Source of the DNA: Streptomyces canus
GTDB lineage: Bacteria; Actinomycetota; Actinomycetes; Streptomycetales; Streptomycetaceae
NCBI RefSeq assembly: GCF_030816965.1
Contig: NZ_JAUSYQ010000002.1
Span: 7,926,001 to 7,990,000, forward strand
Length of the DNA: 64,000 nt
Reading direction: 5' to 3'
Shown: positions 7,737 to 16,094 of the stretch, piece after piece
Numbering within the stretch: the first letter of the stretch is position 1
Layout: each line of letters starts with the position of its first letter
Program-made: the position numbers and the translations under genes
Notes under the pieces: model-generated
Seen by the model: the letters and a program-made list of their open reading frames with translations, nothing else
Databases searched by the model: none
What the model was told of the DNA's origin: nothing

Positions 7737-9559
7737 CTGTCGTAGTCCACCCAGGCCCGCTCACCTGCGGTGTTCGTGCCGTACCAGTAACGGGGCAGGC
7801 CCTTGATGGCGGTCGTGCGGAACGGGCGGCCGTTGTCGTCGACGCGGGCCGTACCGGTGCGGCCCTGGGAGGACCAGTCCAGTTCCAGGTACCAATTGCA
7901 GTCGCAGCCCTCGGTCTCCGCCGTGACCAGCAGCACCTCCGGGTCCTCGGAGGAGACGCGGTAGGGCATCCTGACGGCCGGGATGACGTTCTCGCCGTCG
8001 TTGCCGGACTGCGAGTGGGCGATCGGCCGGTCCTTGTCCAGGTCGACGGAGAAGTAGCGCGGGGTGAGAGCGCCTCCGCAACCCTGGTCCATGGCGTACG
8101 CGTTGCCCTTGGCCGGGGTCTCGCGTGAGACGACCCGGACCCGGAGGTCCTCCAGGACGACGGCCGTCGAGTTCCGGCCCTGCACCGAGATCTGCACCAT
8201 GGTCTGCCGGCCGTGGATCGCGCCCAGCGTGCCTGCCCAGTTCGCGGCGTCCTGGGCCGTCGGGGGCGGCGGGACCTGGGCGGGCGGCTTGTCGATGACG
8301 TAGTCGTGGCCGCAGCCCGCGTTCCAGACGTGGGAGTTGACGGTCCAGGTGAGCGGGGTACCGGTGGCGGCTCCCTGCTGTCCGGACTTGCCTGTGCCCT
8401 TCGTGGCGGCGCCGCCGCCCGTCGCCGACGCGGAGGGGCTGTTCCGGGTGCCCTTGGGCGACGGGGAGCCGGAGGTGGCGGAGGCGCTCGGCGACTTGGA
8501 CGGGGAGTGGCGGGGCGAGCCCGACGCCGTCGTAGTCGTAGAGGACGACGGGTCCGGGGCCTGAGCGACCTCGTCCGACGCGGAACGCCCCGAGGGCAGC
8601 GCCGACAGACTGCCCAGCGTCGCGAGAAGCGCCACCGCGGCGGCCGCGGCCATGGCGACGCGCCGACGGCGGTACCAGGGGCGGGGCGGGGCACCGCGCC
8701 CCGCGATCAAGGCGCCCCCCTCACCCTCGGAACTCGCGCCCACCTCGCCGCTCACCGCACCGACGGCCACCGCGTGGCTGTCTGTCGCCGCGCCCATTTC
8801 GCCGACCGCGCCGAGGCTCGGCACGCTGTCGCCCACCGCGCAGCTGTCTGTCGCTGCGCTCAGCTCGTCGACCGCACCGCCGCTCGCCGCGCGGCTGTCT
8901 GTCGCCGCGCCCATTTCGCCGACCGCGCCGAGGCTCGGCACGCTGTCGCCCACCGCGCCGCTGTCTGTCGCTGCGCTCAGCTCGTCGACCGCACCGCCGC
9001 TCGCCGCGCGGCTGTCTGTCGCCGCGCCCATTTCGCCGACCGCACCGCCGCTCACCGCACCGCCGCTCACCGCGCCGCCGACCACCGCGGTGCCAGCCGC
9101 CGCGGTCACGCCGTCGGCTGTCGCTGACGTACCGCCATCTGCCGCGGGTGCCCGATCAGCCGCCGCCGTCGCGTGGTCAGTTGCCCCTGCCCCGCTTCCC
9201 TCGCCGACTGCTGCTTCCGTTGCCGTAGCGCCGACCGTCCCCGCTGCCGCGTCCGCCGGCGGACGCGCGGCCTCCGCCGCCTCCCCGGCCCGTGGCCGCT
9301 GTCGCGCCGCCACCGCCGAGAGCCACAGCCGGTGCAGATCCATCCGCTCCTCGGCCGATGCCCCGCACAGCGCCGCGAACCGCTCGACGGGTGCGAAGTC
9401 GACCGGTACCGCGTCGCCCGCGCAATACCGGTGCAGGGTCGAGGTGTTCATGTTCAGCCGCCGGGCCAGCGAACCGTAGCTGCGGTCCGTGCGCTCCTTC
9501 AGGCGCCGCAGCAGGGCCGCGAACTCCTGGACATCGTCCTGTGGTTCCGGTGCCGACAA
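7733..9559 (-). CDS. Membrane-anchored HTH protein with tandem repeats
   Basis: I choose TTG 9559 as start because a GGGGGG-AA ribosome site sits 4 bases upstream and the protein then begins SAPEPQDDVQEFAALLRRLKE, the usual opening of this family; that gives 608 residues. An XRE-type HTH follows (SYGSLARRLNMNTSTLHRYC, residues about 20-75). Next come an Ala/Thr/Gly-rich cytoplasmic linker with 39-residue repeats, one membrane helix (VAMAAAAAVALLATLGSLSAL), a Ser/Thr-rich outer linker and a conserved outer domain with WNAGCGHDY and CDCNWYLELDW. The topology suggests a regulator or sensor with DNA-binding inside and ligand sensing outside. The target is unknown. It is divergent from the exported protein gene at 9771. 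Confidence 0.8.
   Translation of the reverse strand: MSAPEPQDDVQEFAALLRRLKERTDRSYGSLARRLNMNTSTLHRYCAGDAVPVDFAPVERFAALCGASAEERMDLHRLWLSAVAARQRPRAGEAAEAARPPADAAAGTVGATATEAAVGEGSGAGATDHATAAADRAPAADGGTSATADGVTAAAGTAVVGGAVSGGAVSGGAVGEMGAATDSRAASGGAVDELSAATDSGAVGDSVPSLGAVGEMGAATDSRAASGGAVDELSAATDSCAVGDSVPSLGAVGEMGAATDSHAVAVGAVSGEVGASSEGEGGALIAGRGAPPRPWYRRRRVAMAAAAAVALLATLGSLSALPSGRSASDEVAQAPDPSSSTTTTASGSPRHSPSKSPSASATSGSPSPKGTRNSPSASATGGGAATKGTGKSGQQGAATGTPLTWTVNSHVWNAGCGHDYVIDKPPAQVPPPPTAQDAANWAGTLGAIHGRQTMVQISVQGRNSTAVVLEDLRVRVVSRETPAKGNAYAMDQGCGGALTPRYFSVDLDKDRPIAHSQSGNDGENVIPAVRMPYRVSSEDPEVLLVTAETEGCDCNWYLELDWSSQGRTGTARVDDNGRPFRTTAIKGLPRYWYGTNTAGERAWVDYDS
8778..9080 (-). repeat. 117-bp in-frame tandem repeats
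   Basis: Copies begin at 8778, 8895 and 9012, exactly 117 bases (39 codons) apart; the first two are complete and nearly identical and the third is partial. The encoded unit runs GAVGEMGAATDSRAAS then GGAVDELSAATDSGAV then GDSVPSL. The near-identity at base level suggests recent duplication. Confidence 0.9.
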
Positions 9560-9770
9560 CGATTCCCCCCTGATCCCGTATCCCAGGCACTCCCTATACC
9601 TGCACGTCAGACGGCCTGGGATGGTTCCATGCAGACGGATCCCGTGTCCCGTGTTGCATCCGCCCCGTGTGACCGCTGATGCTCTTGGTGTCGCACCGAC
9701 CGGGCCGGACCGACCATCCGCCGTCGTCGTGGCATCCCACACTCATGCACGTATCTCACGGGGGACACCC

Positions 9771-10382
9771 ATGCCCAAGCGCACCCGAGCAGGCGCGCTC
9801 ACCGTACTCTCTCTCACCGGCCTCGTGCTCGGCGTCACACTCGCCGTGCAGGCCGGGGCCGCGCCGGCCGCGCCCACGTTCCTCTTGGCCGCCGACCTCC
9901 CGCCACACCCCTCGTCCGCCTGGACGGCGGGCAAGGTGACCGACGGCGTCCCGGACGAACTGCTGCTCTGCCTCGAGGACGCGCTGCCGGGCTACGACTC
10001 CCGGTACCGCGACTTCCGCACCGAACTGGAGACCAGCGCCCGCCAGCTGACGATCGAGGTCGGCACCAAGGCCAAGGCCGCGGCCCTCGCCACCCGCATG
10101 AACAAGGAGATCCGCACCTGCGCGGACCGCCTCGAGCAGGCCGACCCGGAGCTCGAGGCGACGTACAAGGACTACGGCAAGGTCGCGGTCGAGGAGGGCG
10201 CCCGGGTGCACGGCCTGCACACGGCGTACTCGTACGGCGCCACCGACATCCGGCTGCTGTCCGTCGGCCGGGACGACCGGACCGTCACCGTCGTGGAGTG
10301 GTCCCAGATGGGTGACTTCGCCAGTGCCCCGGTGAAGGCCTTCAAGAAGACGACCGCGACCGCGGTGAACAAGCTCCACTGA
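9771..10382 (+). CDS. Exported protein of unknown function
   Basis: ATG 9771 follows a GGGGGAC ribosome site. The 203-residue protein has a Sec signal peptide (PKRTRAG, then LTVLSLTGLVLGVTLAV, cleavage near AGAAPA). The mature part has two Cys (in LLCLED and IRTCADRLEQ) likely to form a disulfide, and an alpha/beta pattern reminiscent of small periplasmic sensor-type domains (RTVTVVEWSQMGDFA near the end). I do not recognise the family with certainty. Its neighbour downstream is another small exported protein, so the two may act together. Confidence 0.75.
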   Translation: MPKRTRAGALTVLSLTGLVLGVTLAVQAGAAPAAPTFLLAADLPPHPSSAWTAGKVTDGVPDELLLCLEDALPGYDSRYRDFRTELETSARQLTIEVGTKAKAAALATRMNKEIRTCADRLEQADPELEATYKDYGKVAVEEGARVHGLHTAYSYGATDIRLLSVGRDDRTVTVVEWSQMGDFASAPVKAFKKTTATAVNKLH

Positions 10383-10387
10383 GAACC

Positions 10388-10426
10388 GGGGCCGCCCTCC
10401 CGCACGGGGGTCGGGCGGGCGGCCCC
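10388..10426 (+). terminator. Strong stem-loop after exported protein gene
   Basis: The 10-base arm GGGGCCGCCC (10388-10397) pairs with GGGCGGCCCC (10417-10426) around a 19-base loop that can itself fold. It starts 5 bases after the stop, without a T-run, as is common for Streptomyces terminators. Confidence 0.6.
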
Positions 10427-10489
10427 GCCCGGATCGCATCACCATCGGAAAAGACTCAGAAAGATTCAGAAAGAAAACGGGGAACACAG

Positions 10490-10954
10490 ATGAACACGAC
10501 CAAGGCGACCCGCCGCACCACCCTGGCTGTCGGCCTCGCCCTGGCCCTCGGCCTCGGCGTCACCGCCCAGGCCTCCGCCGGAGCACCGCACAGCGTGAGC
10601 GGGAAGCCCTCCGACAACATCACCCGCATCGCCGACTTCTACGGCGCCTACATCGACGCGGTCACCGACGAGGGCGGCGGTGCACTCCAGGACGCGCTCC
10701 GCGCGCACTACCTCACCCCGGCCTTCCAGAAGGAACTGAACGCCTGGGAGGACAAGGAGCACGCCGACGGCGTCCTGCGCGCCCAGAACGTGCCCCTCGC
10801 CTGGAAGGTCACCGACAACGGCACCGCCGACCACACGGAGGCCGTCGTCACCCTCACCTGGAGTGCCGGCCGGACCAGCACCCTCGTCGTCGACATGACC
10901 CGCGGCAGCCACAAGATCTTCCACATCGGCACCAAGGGCCTCGCGGGCAAGTAG
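10490..10954 (+). CDS. Small exported protein of unknown function
   Basis: 154 residues with a clear signal peptide (TTLAVGLALALGLGVTAQASA, cleavage before GAPHSV). The mature region (ADFYGAYIDAVTDEGG and LRAHYLTPAFQKELNAWE) resembles small secreted NTF2-like or DUF3828-like proteins, but I cannot assign it firmly. The stretch AGRTSTLVVDMTRGSHKIFHI forms the predicted terminal strands. No Cys. It sits after the other exported protein gene, separated by a stem-loop, so it probably has its own promoter in the 63-base gap. Confidence 0.75.
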   Translation: MNTTKATRRTTLAVGLALALGLGVTAQASAGAPHSVSGKPSDNITRIADFYGAYIDAVTDEGGGALQDALRAHYLTPAFQKELNAWEDKEHADGVLRAQNVPLAWKVTDNGTADHTEAVVTLTWSAGRTSTLVVDMTRGSHKIFHIGTKGLAGK

Positions 10955-11644
10955 CGGCGGATTCCGGCCAGTTTCCCGACTGCCACACCCCTTCGTCGGG
11001 TACGGCGAGGTCGGCAGTGCGGGGTCGGCGGATCGGCCCATGCCCGGTGGTCCCGGTGTCCCGGTGTCCCGGACCCACGTGGCTCACCAGCCCTGCGGCG
11101 CCGTGGGGCCGGCTGCCGACTCCGGGAACGGATGCACCGGCTCACCTCCGCTCGCCGGACCCGATCGCCGGGTGCCTGCGGCGGGGGTGCACGCGGTTTC
11201 AGGGAGCGCGGGTCGTCGTACGGCAGGCTCCTCACCTCGAGGCCCGGACCGGAACGCAACCACCCCGCCGACCAGGTGATTTCCCGCGCCTTCCCGGCGT
11301 GAAAGGCTCGCGCGGCGTCCGAAGGGGCCGGTACCCCGGCACCGGTTCGCAGGGCACATGTCGCGCGGAGGGGCCCGGCGGCACACGCGCCGCGTGTCGG
11401 GCGGGCCGTACGGACCGCCGCGGGGCGCCGCCCCATCGGACGGGCACCGCCGCGCGCGGCGGTCCGCGGGGCGTGGCCCGGGATTCGTCCGCTCTGTCGG
11501 CATGGCCGTGGTCGCCACCGCAAACGTGGCCGAACACCTGGTCGTTGACGATTCGACATGACTGCCGCATGAGCTACGGGGCATGGATCCCCGTGAACGT
11601 GTTCGAGCAGGAGGGGAACCGACATCGGCACGCGGGCGGGGGTC
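10955..11644. other. 690-base spacer, no gene recognised
   Basis: Both strands have open frames only because of the high GC; none has family-like sequence or a good ribosome site. A GGAGGGG stretch at about 11611 is too far from the next start to serve it. The promoter of the ATPase gene must lie in the last part, which is locally AT-richer around 11540-11575 (GTTGACGATTCGACATG). Confidence 0.4.
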
Positions 11645-12127
11645 ATGAAGAGGCAGGCACGAGGAGGCGGTCCCACGACAGTAGGGGCCTTCTCGGCAAA
11701 GACCGTGGAGGAGAAGGCCGACAGCGCCCTGGAGCAGGCGCAGTCGCCTCAGCTCCGGCGCAGACTGGAGCAGGCGGACCTGGGGGCCGTACCTGAGACA
11801 CGCAGGGCCTTGCGCGAGCTGTTACGACATTGGGGGAGGCCCGGACGATCCGAGATAGCCGAACTGCTCACCAGTGAACTCGTCACCAACGCACTCGTGC
11901 ACACCGACCACGACGCGGTCGTCACGGCCACGGTGGGGCCCCGGGCGCTGAGGGTCGAGGTGCGGGACTTCGTCGCCCGCAGACCCCGGATGCGCGTACC
12001 GACCGCCGACGACGGTACACATGGCAGGGGTCTGGTCCTGGTGCAGTCGCTCGCGGACGCCTGGGGCGTACGGGCACACGGCGTGGGCAAGGCCGTCTGG
12101 TTCGAACTCGACGCCGGAACGGCGTGA
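11645..12127 (+). CDS. ATP-binding protein (anti-sigma/serine kinase-type HATPase)
   Basis: 160 residues. The HATPase_c fold of RsbW-like regulators is clear: N-box ELLTSELVTNALVHTDHDAV (residues 74-93) and G2 box DGTHGRGLVLVQSLADAWG. The G1 motif is shortened as in the large Streptomyces family of solitary ATPases. By family knowledge such proteins bind ATP and may phosphorylate an anti-anti-sigma factor or hold a sigma factor; no partner gene is adjacent. ATG 11645 is the first start after an in-frame stop. Confidence 0.8.
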   Translation: MKRQARGGGPTTVGAFSAKTVEEKADSALEQAQSPQLRRRLEQADLGAVPETRRALRELLRHWGRPGRSEIAELLTSELVTNALVHTDHDAVVTATVGPRALRVEVRDFVARRPRMRVPTADDGTHGRGLVLVQSLADAWGVRAHGVGKAVWFELDAGTA

Positions 12128-12176
12128 ACCACGGGAAGGGGGCGTGACCGCGTCGGTCACGCCCCCTTCCCGTGGT
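12128..12176. terminator. Long perfect bidirectional hairpin
   Basis: A 23-base perfect inverted repeat with a 3-base loop starts 1 base after the ATPase stop. The arm begins ACCACGGGAAGGGGGCGTG and its mirror ends CCTTCCCGTGGT. It separates two convergent genes and is a very convincing terminator for both. Confidence 0.85.
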
Positions 12177-12237
12177 GCTCCGGCCTCTCGGCCGCGCCCT
12201 TCAGGCCCTGGCGTTGGCCCTGGCCTCGGCTTTCGTC

Positions 12238-13275
12238 TCAGCCGAACTGCTGCTCAAGATCCTTGAGTTTGCGCTCCAGCGAGTCGAGACGCGGCAGGGC
12301 CATTGTGTCGTCCTCCGCGGTGAGGTCGACGGAGGGCGACTCAGACGCGCCGCGGACGGGCTGGAGAGAGGGACGCTGGCGTACGGGCAGCGGCTCGGGG
12401 TTGGGTATGGCAGGCTCCGCGGAGGCTCGCTCCAGAGCCGGGGCCGCCTGGGACTCCAACTGGCGCCCGCCGCCCCGGCCGACGAAGCCGCGGTGTCCCC
12501 GGCTGATCGCCTTGAGCTGGGCGCGCTCGACGCGCTGCTCGCCGCGCCGACGCAGTCGGGCCGCTTCCTTCTCGCGCTTGTCCTCGCGAACCTCGTCGAC
12601 CGCCTCGTCGAGGCTGCGCACGTTCTCCAGCAGCATCAGCGACCAGGCCTTGTACGTCTCACGCGGCGCCCTCACCCAGCGGACTATGCGGATCTGGGGC
12701 AGCGGACGCGGCACCAGACCCTGCTCGCGCAGCGCGGCCTTGCGGGTCTGCTTCAGCGCGCGGTCGAAGAGGACGGCGGCCGAGAGGGACATGCCGGAGA
12801 AGAACTGCGGCGCGCCGTCGTGGCCGAACCCCCTGGGCGCGTGCACCCAGTTGAACCAGGCCGCCGCGCCGGCGAACGTCCACACGAGTATCCGGGAGCC
12901 GAGGGCCGCGTCACCGTGGCTGGCCTCCCGCACCGCGAGCACGGAACAGAACATGGCCGCGCCGTCCAGGCCGAACGGGACGAGGTACTCCCAGCCGCCG
13001 GACAGGTTCAGGTTCTGCTGGCCGAAGCCCACCAGACCGTGGAAGGAGAGGGCGGCTGCCACCGCCGCACAGCAGAACAGAAGGACATAGGAGGCGGTGC
13101 CGTATATGGCCTCCTTGCGCCTGCGGCGCTCCTCGCTCCGCTCCCACGAGTCGTCTTTCGCGTGCTCCCCGCCGGACCGCTTGCTCCGCGCGAGCACCGC
13201 CACCGCCGCCAGCATGCCCAGGAGCAGTACGGCGCCCGGAAGCAACCAGTTCAGCGATATGTCGGTCAGTCTCAT
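12238..13275 (-). CDS. DUF2637 membrane protein
   Basis: 345 residues from the ATG at 13275, which has AAGGGAC 5 bases upstream (MRLTDISLNWLLPG). Features are an N-terminal helix (LPGAVLLLGMLAAVAVLA), a basic stretch, then three more helices (YVLLFCCAAVAAALSFHGL; FGLDGAAMFCSVLAV; ILVWTFAGAAAWFNWVHA). A long charged cytoplasmic tail ends in a short coiled coil (LPRLDSLERKLKDLEQQFG). DUF2637 proteins occur on actinomycete plasmids, where they are linked to spreading functions (SpdB-like), and on chromosomes, where their role is unknown. Confidence 0.8.
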   Translation of the reverse strand: MRLTDISLNWLLPGAVLLLGMLAAVAVLARSKRSGGEHAKDDSWERSEERRRRKEAIYGTASYVLLFCCAAVAAALSFHGLVGFGQQNLNLSGGWEYLVPFGLDGAAMFCSVLAVREASHGDAALGSRILVWTFAGAAAWFNWVHAPRGFGHDGAPQFFSGMSLSAAVLFDRALKQTRKAALREQGLVPRPLPQIRIVRWVRAPRETYKAWSLMLLENVRSLDEAVDEVREDKREKEAARLRRRGEQRVERAQLKAISRGHRGFVGRGGGRQLESQAAPALERASAEPAIPNPEPLPVRQRPSLQPVRGASESPSVDLTAEDDTMALPRLDSLERKLKDLEQQFG

Positions 13276-13589
13276 CTGGGTCCCTTGCATTGGGATGGGG
13301 CGTAACGCCCGCCATAGTGGCCCAATCCCAACGGCCCTCAGGCGTTTTCGGGGCAAGAGGCCGCCAAGGAAGTGCAAGGGATTGCCCAGGGCGGCGTTCT
13401 GCTCGAACTGCCGCTTGAGGGGCGGGAGTTGAGTTCGAATAAGACTACCCGTACGGGTGGTTCCACGGAAAGTTCCTGCGACAAGTGAGGAAGTTGTGAA
13501 TTGCCTGTAACCGAACGGGCGTCCCAGTCGGCGTTGATCTTACGGGACGCGGGAGGGCGGCCTGCGGCGGGGTCCCCTCTGACGAGACC
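13276..13589. other. Intergenic region with a 12-bp palindrome
   Basis: The 314-base spacer upstream of the DUF2637 gene contains the perfect palindrome ACCCGTACGGGT at 13447-13458, within an AT-richer stretch (GTGAATTGCCTGTAACCG further on). A second dyad, TTGGGAT ... ATCCCAA, lies at about 13290-13330 close to the start. Either could be an operator for the DUF2637 gene; the binding protein is unknown. Confidence 0.4.
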
Positions 13590-14456
13590 TCAACTGGCCG
13601 CGGCCGCCGTGAGCTTGGCGATCCGGTCCGTGTCGCAGGTGCGCGGGCAGGTCGCGCAGATGTCGTCCGGATCCAGTGTGTAGTACATGCAGCAGCTGAT
13701 CCGGTCCCGGGTGGCCAGGGGCCTGCCGTCGGGGTCGGTGAGCACGCGGAAGCCCGGGGAGCCGACGTACGGCTTCGTCGTCCCCGGCAGGAGGAGCTCC
13801 AGGGCGTGTTCGGCCCGGCGCTTCTCGTGCTCGCCGAGGAGCTCGGCGACGTACCAGATCCCCTCGACGATCTCGTCGGTCACCATGCCCCACAGGGCCC
13901 TGCCGCGGCGGCGCATGCGCGGGCCGAAGGCGCCGAGGAGCGGCTCCATGTGCTCGGCGATCGCGTCCCTCAGTTCGGCCCGCAGGCACTCCTCGTCGGG
14001 GACCGTGTACGCGCCGGGGAGCGCGGCGGCCGGGTCGTCCGGGAGGCAGGCGAACAGGCCCGGGTGGACCGCGAGGTTCATCGGGCCCCGGGTGCGGTCG
14101 TAGGAGACCTGGGTCACCGGGTAGCGGGGGACCCTGCGGTGCAGGAACCACGGTGCCGTGAAGAGGAGACAGGCAGGCCAGGCGTAGCGGTGCAGTCCGA
14201 AGCCGGCGATCACGTCCGGGCGGCCCTTCCTGGCGTTGTCCCTGAGGATCTGCTCGTCGTCCCACGCGAGGAAGATGTCCAGGGCGGTGTCGTTCCCCGC
14301 GAGGGCCGCGGCGGTGACCCAGCCGTCACCGGTCGGGAGGGGGGTGTCCTCGGGCAGCTCCGTGACCGTCAGCACCGGGAGAGCCTCGGTCACGCGCGCG
14401 TAGGCGGCTGTGACGGCGGAGCGGGGGGCGGGCGGCGGTATGGGCATGTGGAGCAC
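13590..14456 (-). CDS. FhuF-like (2Fe-2S) ferric-siderophore reductase
   Basis: 288 residues. The C-terminus has the FhuF-type [2Fe-2S] signature CCMYYTLDPDDICATCPRTC, with the unusual C-C-x10-C-x2-C spacing. The body (FLAWDDEQILRD; YAWPACLLFTAPWFL) matches the iron-reductase-like family of actinobacteria. The likely role is reduction and release of iron from siderophores in the cytoplasm. An iron box lies 18 bases upstream of GTG 14456; ATG 14447 is an alternative start. No siderophore genes are nearby, so it may serve a system encoded elsewhere. Confidence 0.85.
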   Translation of the reverse strand: MLHMPIPPPAPRSAVTAAYARVTEALPVLTVTELPEDTPLPTGDGWVTAAALAGNDTALDIFLAWDDEQILRDNARKGRPDVIAGFGLHRYAWPACLLFTAPWFLHRRVPRYPVTQVSYDRTRGPMNLAVHPGLFACLPDDPAAALPGAYTVPDEECLRAELRDAIAEHMEPLLGAFGPRMRRRGRALWGMVTDEIVEGIWYVAELLGEHEKRRAEHALELLLPGTTKPYVGSPGFRVLTDPDGRPLATRDRISCCMYYTLDPDDICATCPRTCDTDRIAKLTAAAAS

Positions 14457-14473
14457 CGATTCGCAGTCGTCTA

Positions 14474-14490
14474 AAGGTAAGGCTTACCTT
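14474..14490 (-). promoter_or_regulatory. DmdR/IdeR-type iron box
   Basis: The perfect palindrome AAGGTAAG-G-CTTACCTT fits the actinobacterial iron-box consensus recognised by DmdR1/IdeR (DtxR family). It is placed directly in front of the FhuF-like gene, so that gene should be repressed when iron is plentiful. Confidence 0.85.
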
Positions 14491-14602
14491 ACCCGGGATC
14501 TTCGGGATTTGAACTGGAGCGTTCTGCGCCTAAGGTGCTTGACGGGTGAGTAACAACCCGTCGTTAATGACCCCAAGTACCGACACGTCCGGAGGAGGAC
14601 CC

Positions 14603-15409
14603 GTGAAGCAGGGTGTGCAGGGCTCCGCCGGGACGGGGGGTGTGGAGCGGGACGTGGACCTGGCCGTGGGCGCGGTTCGGGTACCGCCGCAGATGCGGGC
14701 CTCCGACGCGGCGCGGGCCCGGGCCGATGCGGGTTCCGGGGTCCGGGGTGAGCACACGCACAGCGAGGTGCCGATTCCGCGGCCTGTCATCCAGCGGGCC
14801 TCCGTGCGGGGGCAGATCCTCGACGCTTTGCGTACGGCGTTGGTCACCGGGGAGTTGCGGCCCGGTGAGGTGTACTCGGCGCCTGCGCTGGGGGAGCGCT
14901 TCGGGGTGTCCGCCACGCCGGTGCGGGAGGCCATGCAGCAGCTCGCGTTGGAGGGGGCCGTCGAGGTTGTTCCCAACCGTGGGTTCAGGGTCGTCGAGCG
15001 GGGGGCCCGTGAGCTGGCCGAGTTGGCCGAGGTGCGGGCGCTGATCGAGGTGCCGGTGGTGTTGCGGCTGGCGCGGAGCGTGCCGGTGGAGCGGTGGGCG
15101 GAGCTGCGGCCGGTGGCGGAGGCGAGCGTGCGGGCGGCGTCGTCGGGATGCCGGGCCACGTACGCGGAGGCCGATCGGGCCTTCCACAGCGCGGTGCTGT
15201 CGCTGTCGGGGAACGAGCAACTCGTGCAGATCGCGGAGGACTTGCACCGGCGGTCTCAGTGGCCGCTGGTAGGTGGTTCCGCGGCGCGGGGGCGGGCGGA
15301 CCTGATCGCGGACGCGGCAGAGCACACGGCGCTGTTGGACGCGTTGATCGCGCGGGATCTGGATGTGGTGCGGGGGCTGGTGGGCGGGCATTTCGCCGGG
15401 AGGTCCTGA
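14603..15409 (+). CDS. GntR-family regulator, FCD type
   Basis: 268 residues from GTG 14603, chosen because GGAGGAGG lies 4 bases upstream. An in-frame GTG at 14546 would add 19 residues including a rare TTA leucine codon. The N-terminal 65 residues look disordered. A winged HTH follows (RASVRGQILDALRTALVTGE; ALGERFGVSATPVREAMQQL), then a helical FCD ligand-binding domain with the expected acidic and His residues (EADRAFHSAVLSLSGN; DAAEHTALLDALIARD). It is probably a repressor responding to a small carboxylic acid. No adjacent metabolic gene indicates the target. Confidence 0.85.
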   Translation: MKQGVQGSAGTGGVERDVDLAVGAVRVPPQMRASDAARARADAGSGVRGEHTHSEVPIPRPVIQRASVRGQILDALRTALVTGELRPGEVYSAPALGERFGVSATPVREAMQQLALEGAVEVVPNRGFRVVERGARELAELAEVRALIEVPVVLRLARSVPVERWAELRPVAEASVRAASSGCRATYAEADRAFHSAVLSLSGNEQLVQIAEDLHRRSQWPLVGGSAARGRADLIADAAEHTALLDALIARDLDVVRGLVGGHFAGRS

Positions 15410-15410
15410 C

Positions 15411-15441
15411 GCGGGTGCGGGTGCGGGTGCGGGTGCGGGTG
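15411..15441. repeat. GCGGGT hexamer tandem repeat
   Basis: Five uninterrupted copies of a 6-base unit directly after the GntR stop. Confidence 0.85.
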
Positions 15442-15481
15442 CCTGCGGCGCCTGTGCGGGTTCGGTGGGGGCGGGCGTTGT

Positions 15482-15500
15482 GCGCAGTTCCCCGCGCCCC
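15482..15500 (-). repeat. Streptomyces interspersed repeat, inverted copy
   Basis: The 19 bases GCGCAGTTCCCCGCGCCCC are the exact reverse complement of 15881-15899. This core is one I recall as very common between genes in Streptomyces genomes. Confidence 0.75.
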
Positions 15501-15782
15501 TGAGTGCCTGCGGCGGCCCGTTTCGGCTTCGGTGGGGGCTGGTGTAGCGCGTGGGGTTCGGTGGGTGGGTCGGGGCCGGGGTGGGGGGTGTCCGTCCTCG
15601 GTCCGGCGGTTGCTGTCGATTGAGCAGTACTGGATTACGGACGCCGGCCGCTGCGGGCGGACACCCCCCACCCCGTCCCCTTCCCGCCGTACGCGGCTAC
15701 CGGCCCGTCGGGGCACGCGGTGCGGCGAACGGTCCGTCGTGGCGGGCGAGGGAGGGATTGGTCCGTCGTGGCGCGGGGTGCG

Positions 15783-15863
15783 GCGAACGGTCCGTCGTGG
15801 CGGGCGAGGTGGCGAACGGTCCGTCGTGGCGGGCGAGGTGGCGAACGGTCCGTCGTGGCGCGG
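15783..15863. repeat. 29-bp direct repeats
   Basis: Copies of a unit starting GCGAACGGTCCGTCGTGGCG begin at 15783, 15812 and 15841, exactly 29 bases apart; a partial copy precedes them near 15730. They do not have the conserved-repeat/variable-spacer form of CRISPR arrays. Confidence 0.85.
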
Positions 15864-15880
15864 GTGACTGCAACTCCTTA

Positions 15881-16083
15881 GGGGCGCGGGGAACTGCGCG
15901 ACCAGCCGCAACCCGCTCGCACTCGCCGACCACCCGACCCGGCACCCCCGTAGGCGTCCCGCTCAAGCCCCGTGCACGCGACCCGCGGGGAACTGCGCGA
16001 CCAGCCGCAACCCGCTCGCACTCGCCGACCACCCGACCCGGCACCCCCGTAGGCGTCCCGCTCAAGCCCCGCAGGGAACTGCG
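15881..16083 (+). repeat. Duplicated 99-bp block with interspersed-repeat core
   Basis: GGGGCGCGGGGAACTGCGC (15881-15899) opens a block that continues ACCAGCCGCAACCCGCTCGC to CCCGTAGGCGTCCCGCTC. The block is repeated with period 99 (cores at 15892 and 15991), and a truncated third core (AACTGCGCC) lies at 16077. Together with the inverted copy at 15482 it could form a large stem-loop in transcripts. Confidence 0.8.
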
Positions 16084-16094
16084 CCCCGGTCACA

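Noticed and set aside
15783..15863. Possible CRISPR array
   Set aside because: The units are continuous 29-bp tandem repeats with no variable spacers, and no cas genes are near.
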